DNA of 7,602 nt from contig NIZU01000092.1 in assembly GCA_003315675.1 (NCBI GenBank), forward strand, positions 1 to 7,602. Reading direction: 5' to 3'. The DNA is from Methanocorpusculum sp. MCE. GTDB lineage: Archaea; Halobacteriota; Methanomicrobia; Methanomicrobiales; Methanocorpusculaceae. Position 1 is the first letter of the stretch; each line of letters begins with the position of its first letter. The position numbers and the translations under genes were made by a program. A model generated the notes under the pieces. The model saw nothing but the letters and a program-made list of their open reading frames with translations. It was not told the origin of the DNA and did no database searches. This document shows positions 6,880 to 7,602 of the stretch, piece after piece.

Positions 6880-7602
6880 GAGAATATCTATCAACCCATT
6901 TTTTAACGCGAATCATGATTTATGGAAGATTGGCTACATCCCTACCCCCTCACCCCCCAAAAAAAAGAAGAATACCCATTATTCCTTGACGTTTTTTTTA
7001 ATTTACACTCTGTTTTGAATCGTTTTCACCTGATAGATATTATAACAAAATGCAGCCAGCATATTTTTCACTCGTACTCTTTGCAGCGTTGTTACCTTCA
7101 CCAACCCTGCATGAAAAACATTTTTGATCACTGCATAGGGTCTCTCGCCCTTTGATCTCTTCCTACTTATTCGCAGATTTCTCAGTTTATCTCGTATGCC
7201 AATGGGATGCCCTCTCGCTCCCCTTTTCATTGTGGCACTATATCCCTTGCATTTTGCTCCCTGATATCCCCGATCCCGATAGACCACTTCCCCTTTTTCT
7301 GAGAGGTCCACCTGACTATCATGAACATTTGCCGTGGTGGTTTCAATGCGTCGAATAAGATCGTGCGTCGTATCCATGATGGTATGAAGTTTATAGCCAT
7401 AGTGTATTTTGCCGTTCTTGGACATGATTTTTCCATCTTTATCCCGTCGTGTTTTTGCCTGATCTCCTCGCGGCGTGTCTTTCTTACAATGACCGGGTTC
7501 AGCATACACAAACGTTGCATCCTGAATCATACCTTGTTCAATTTTCAGACCTTTCAGGTCAAGTTGTCTCTGAAACTCCTGCCAGACCACTGTATCAACG
7601 CC
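6880..7602 (-). mobile_element. IS5-family insertion sequence (copy 2, runs off the window)
   Basis: The left boundary GAGAATATC at 6880 is the transposase 3' side. A C-tract and A-tract follow (about 6940-6970), then the transposase gene on the minus strand continuing past 7602. A GAG-starting end fits the IS5 family in general. The other terminal repeat and the target duplication are outside the window, so element length and completeness are unknown. Confidence 0.7.
7003..7602 (-). CDS. IS5-family DDE transposase, 5' end outside the window
   Basis: The protein cuts and joins IS ends through an RNase H-fold DDE domain. The frame is open to the window edge: GVDTVVWQEF precedes the GTG at 7588-7590, so the true start lies beyond 7602. 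Numbered from that GTG, the catalytic residues are probably Asp24 (QDATFV), Asp106 (YRDRGYQG) and Glu149 (GERPYAVIK), with the Y/G-YQG context and the E-R pair typical of IS5. A basic linker (KTRRDKDGKIMSKNGKIHYG) precedes the second Asp. The visible 195 residues are undamaged, so the enzyme could be active if the N-terminus is intact. Its last 39 codons are duplicated at 6761-6879. Confidence 0.85.
   Translation of the reverse strand, partial: GVDTVVWQEFQRQLDLKGLKIEQGMIQDATFVYAEPGHCKKDTPRGDQAKTRRDKDGKIMSKNGKIHYGYKLHTIMDTTHDLIRRIETTTANVHDSQVDLSEKGEVVYRDRGYQGAKCKGYSATMKRGARGHPIGIRDKLRNLRISRKRSKGERPYAVIKNVFHAGLVKVTTLQRVRVKNMLAAFCYNIYQVKTIQNRV

Noticed and set aside
6668..7155. Two repetitive plus-strand frames with near-identical peptides
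   Set aside because: They are antisense translations of the duplicated IS end, not a duplicated gene.

Overview
The window looks like chromosomal DNA from a methanogenic archaeon, most likely of the Methanomicrobiales (Methanocorpusculum-like; this taxon is my inference). The main reasons are an archaeal replication factor C small subunit, ribosome binding sites matching GGAGGTGATC, TATA-type promoters, and a start with no Shine-Dalgarno. Much of the rest has a bacterial or yeast-like flavour: a bacterial-type ThrRS, an M23 peptidase-like protein, a yeast-type cytosine deaminase and an IS5-like element. This fits an archaeon that has taken up many bacterial genes.

Layout. Positions 1-886 hold no convincing gene. 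They do hold three copies of a 29-37 bp repeat, one inverted, and a long hairpin. A 26-codon micro-ORF with a near-ideal Shine-Dalgarno follows at 887-967. rfcS (1136-2101, minus) is bracketed by two copies of a dispersed palindrome-containing repeat, and an imperfect palindrome abuts its start codon. An M23 peptidase-like gene (2403-3092, plus) converges on thrS (3153-4913, minus), with a GC hairpin and U-tract terminating thrS. Divergent from thrS, an unrecognised 41-residue ORF (5037-5162) overlaps by ATGA the start of a yeast-type cytosine deaminase (5159-5614). Converging on that is a flavoprotein/FMN reductase gene (5804-6542, minus). It is broken near codon 27 by an in-frame stop plus a frameshift, although its TATA box and a possible operator look intact. 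The right end (6633-7602) is insertion-sequence DNA: one IS 3' end, then a second nearly identical 3' end attached to an IS5-type transposase that runs out of the window.

The genes do not form one pathway. Apart from the coupled small ORF and deaminase pair they are single transcription units in alternating orientation: replication clamp loading (rfcS), translation (thrS), pyrimidine salvage (deaminase), a decayed redox protein, and mobile DNA. I see no CRISPR array, defence cassette, tRNA or rRNA. The best candidates for something undescribed are the 41-residue ORF coupled to the deaminase, the three-copy repeat in the gene-poor left part, and the repeat pair flanking rfcS.
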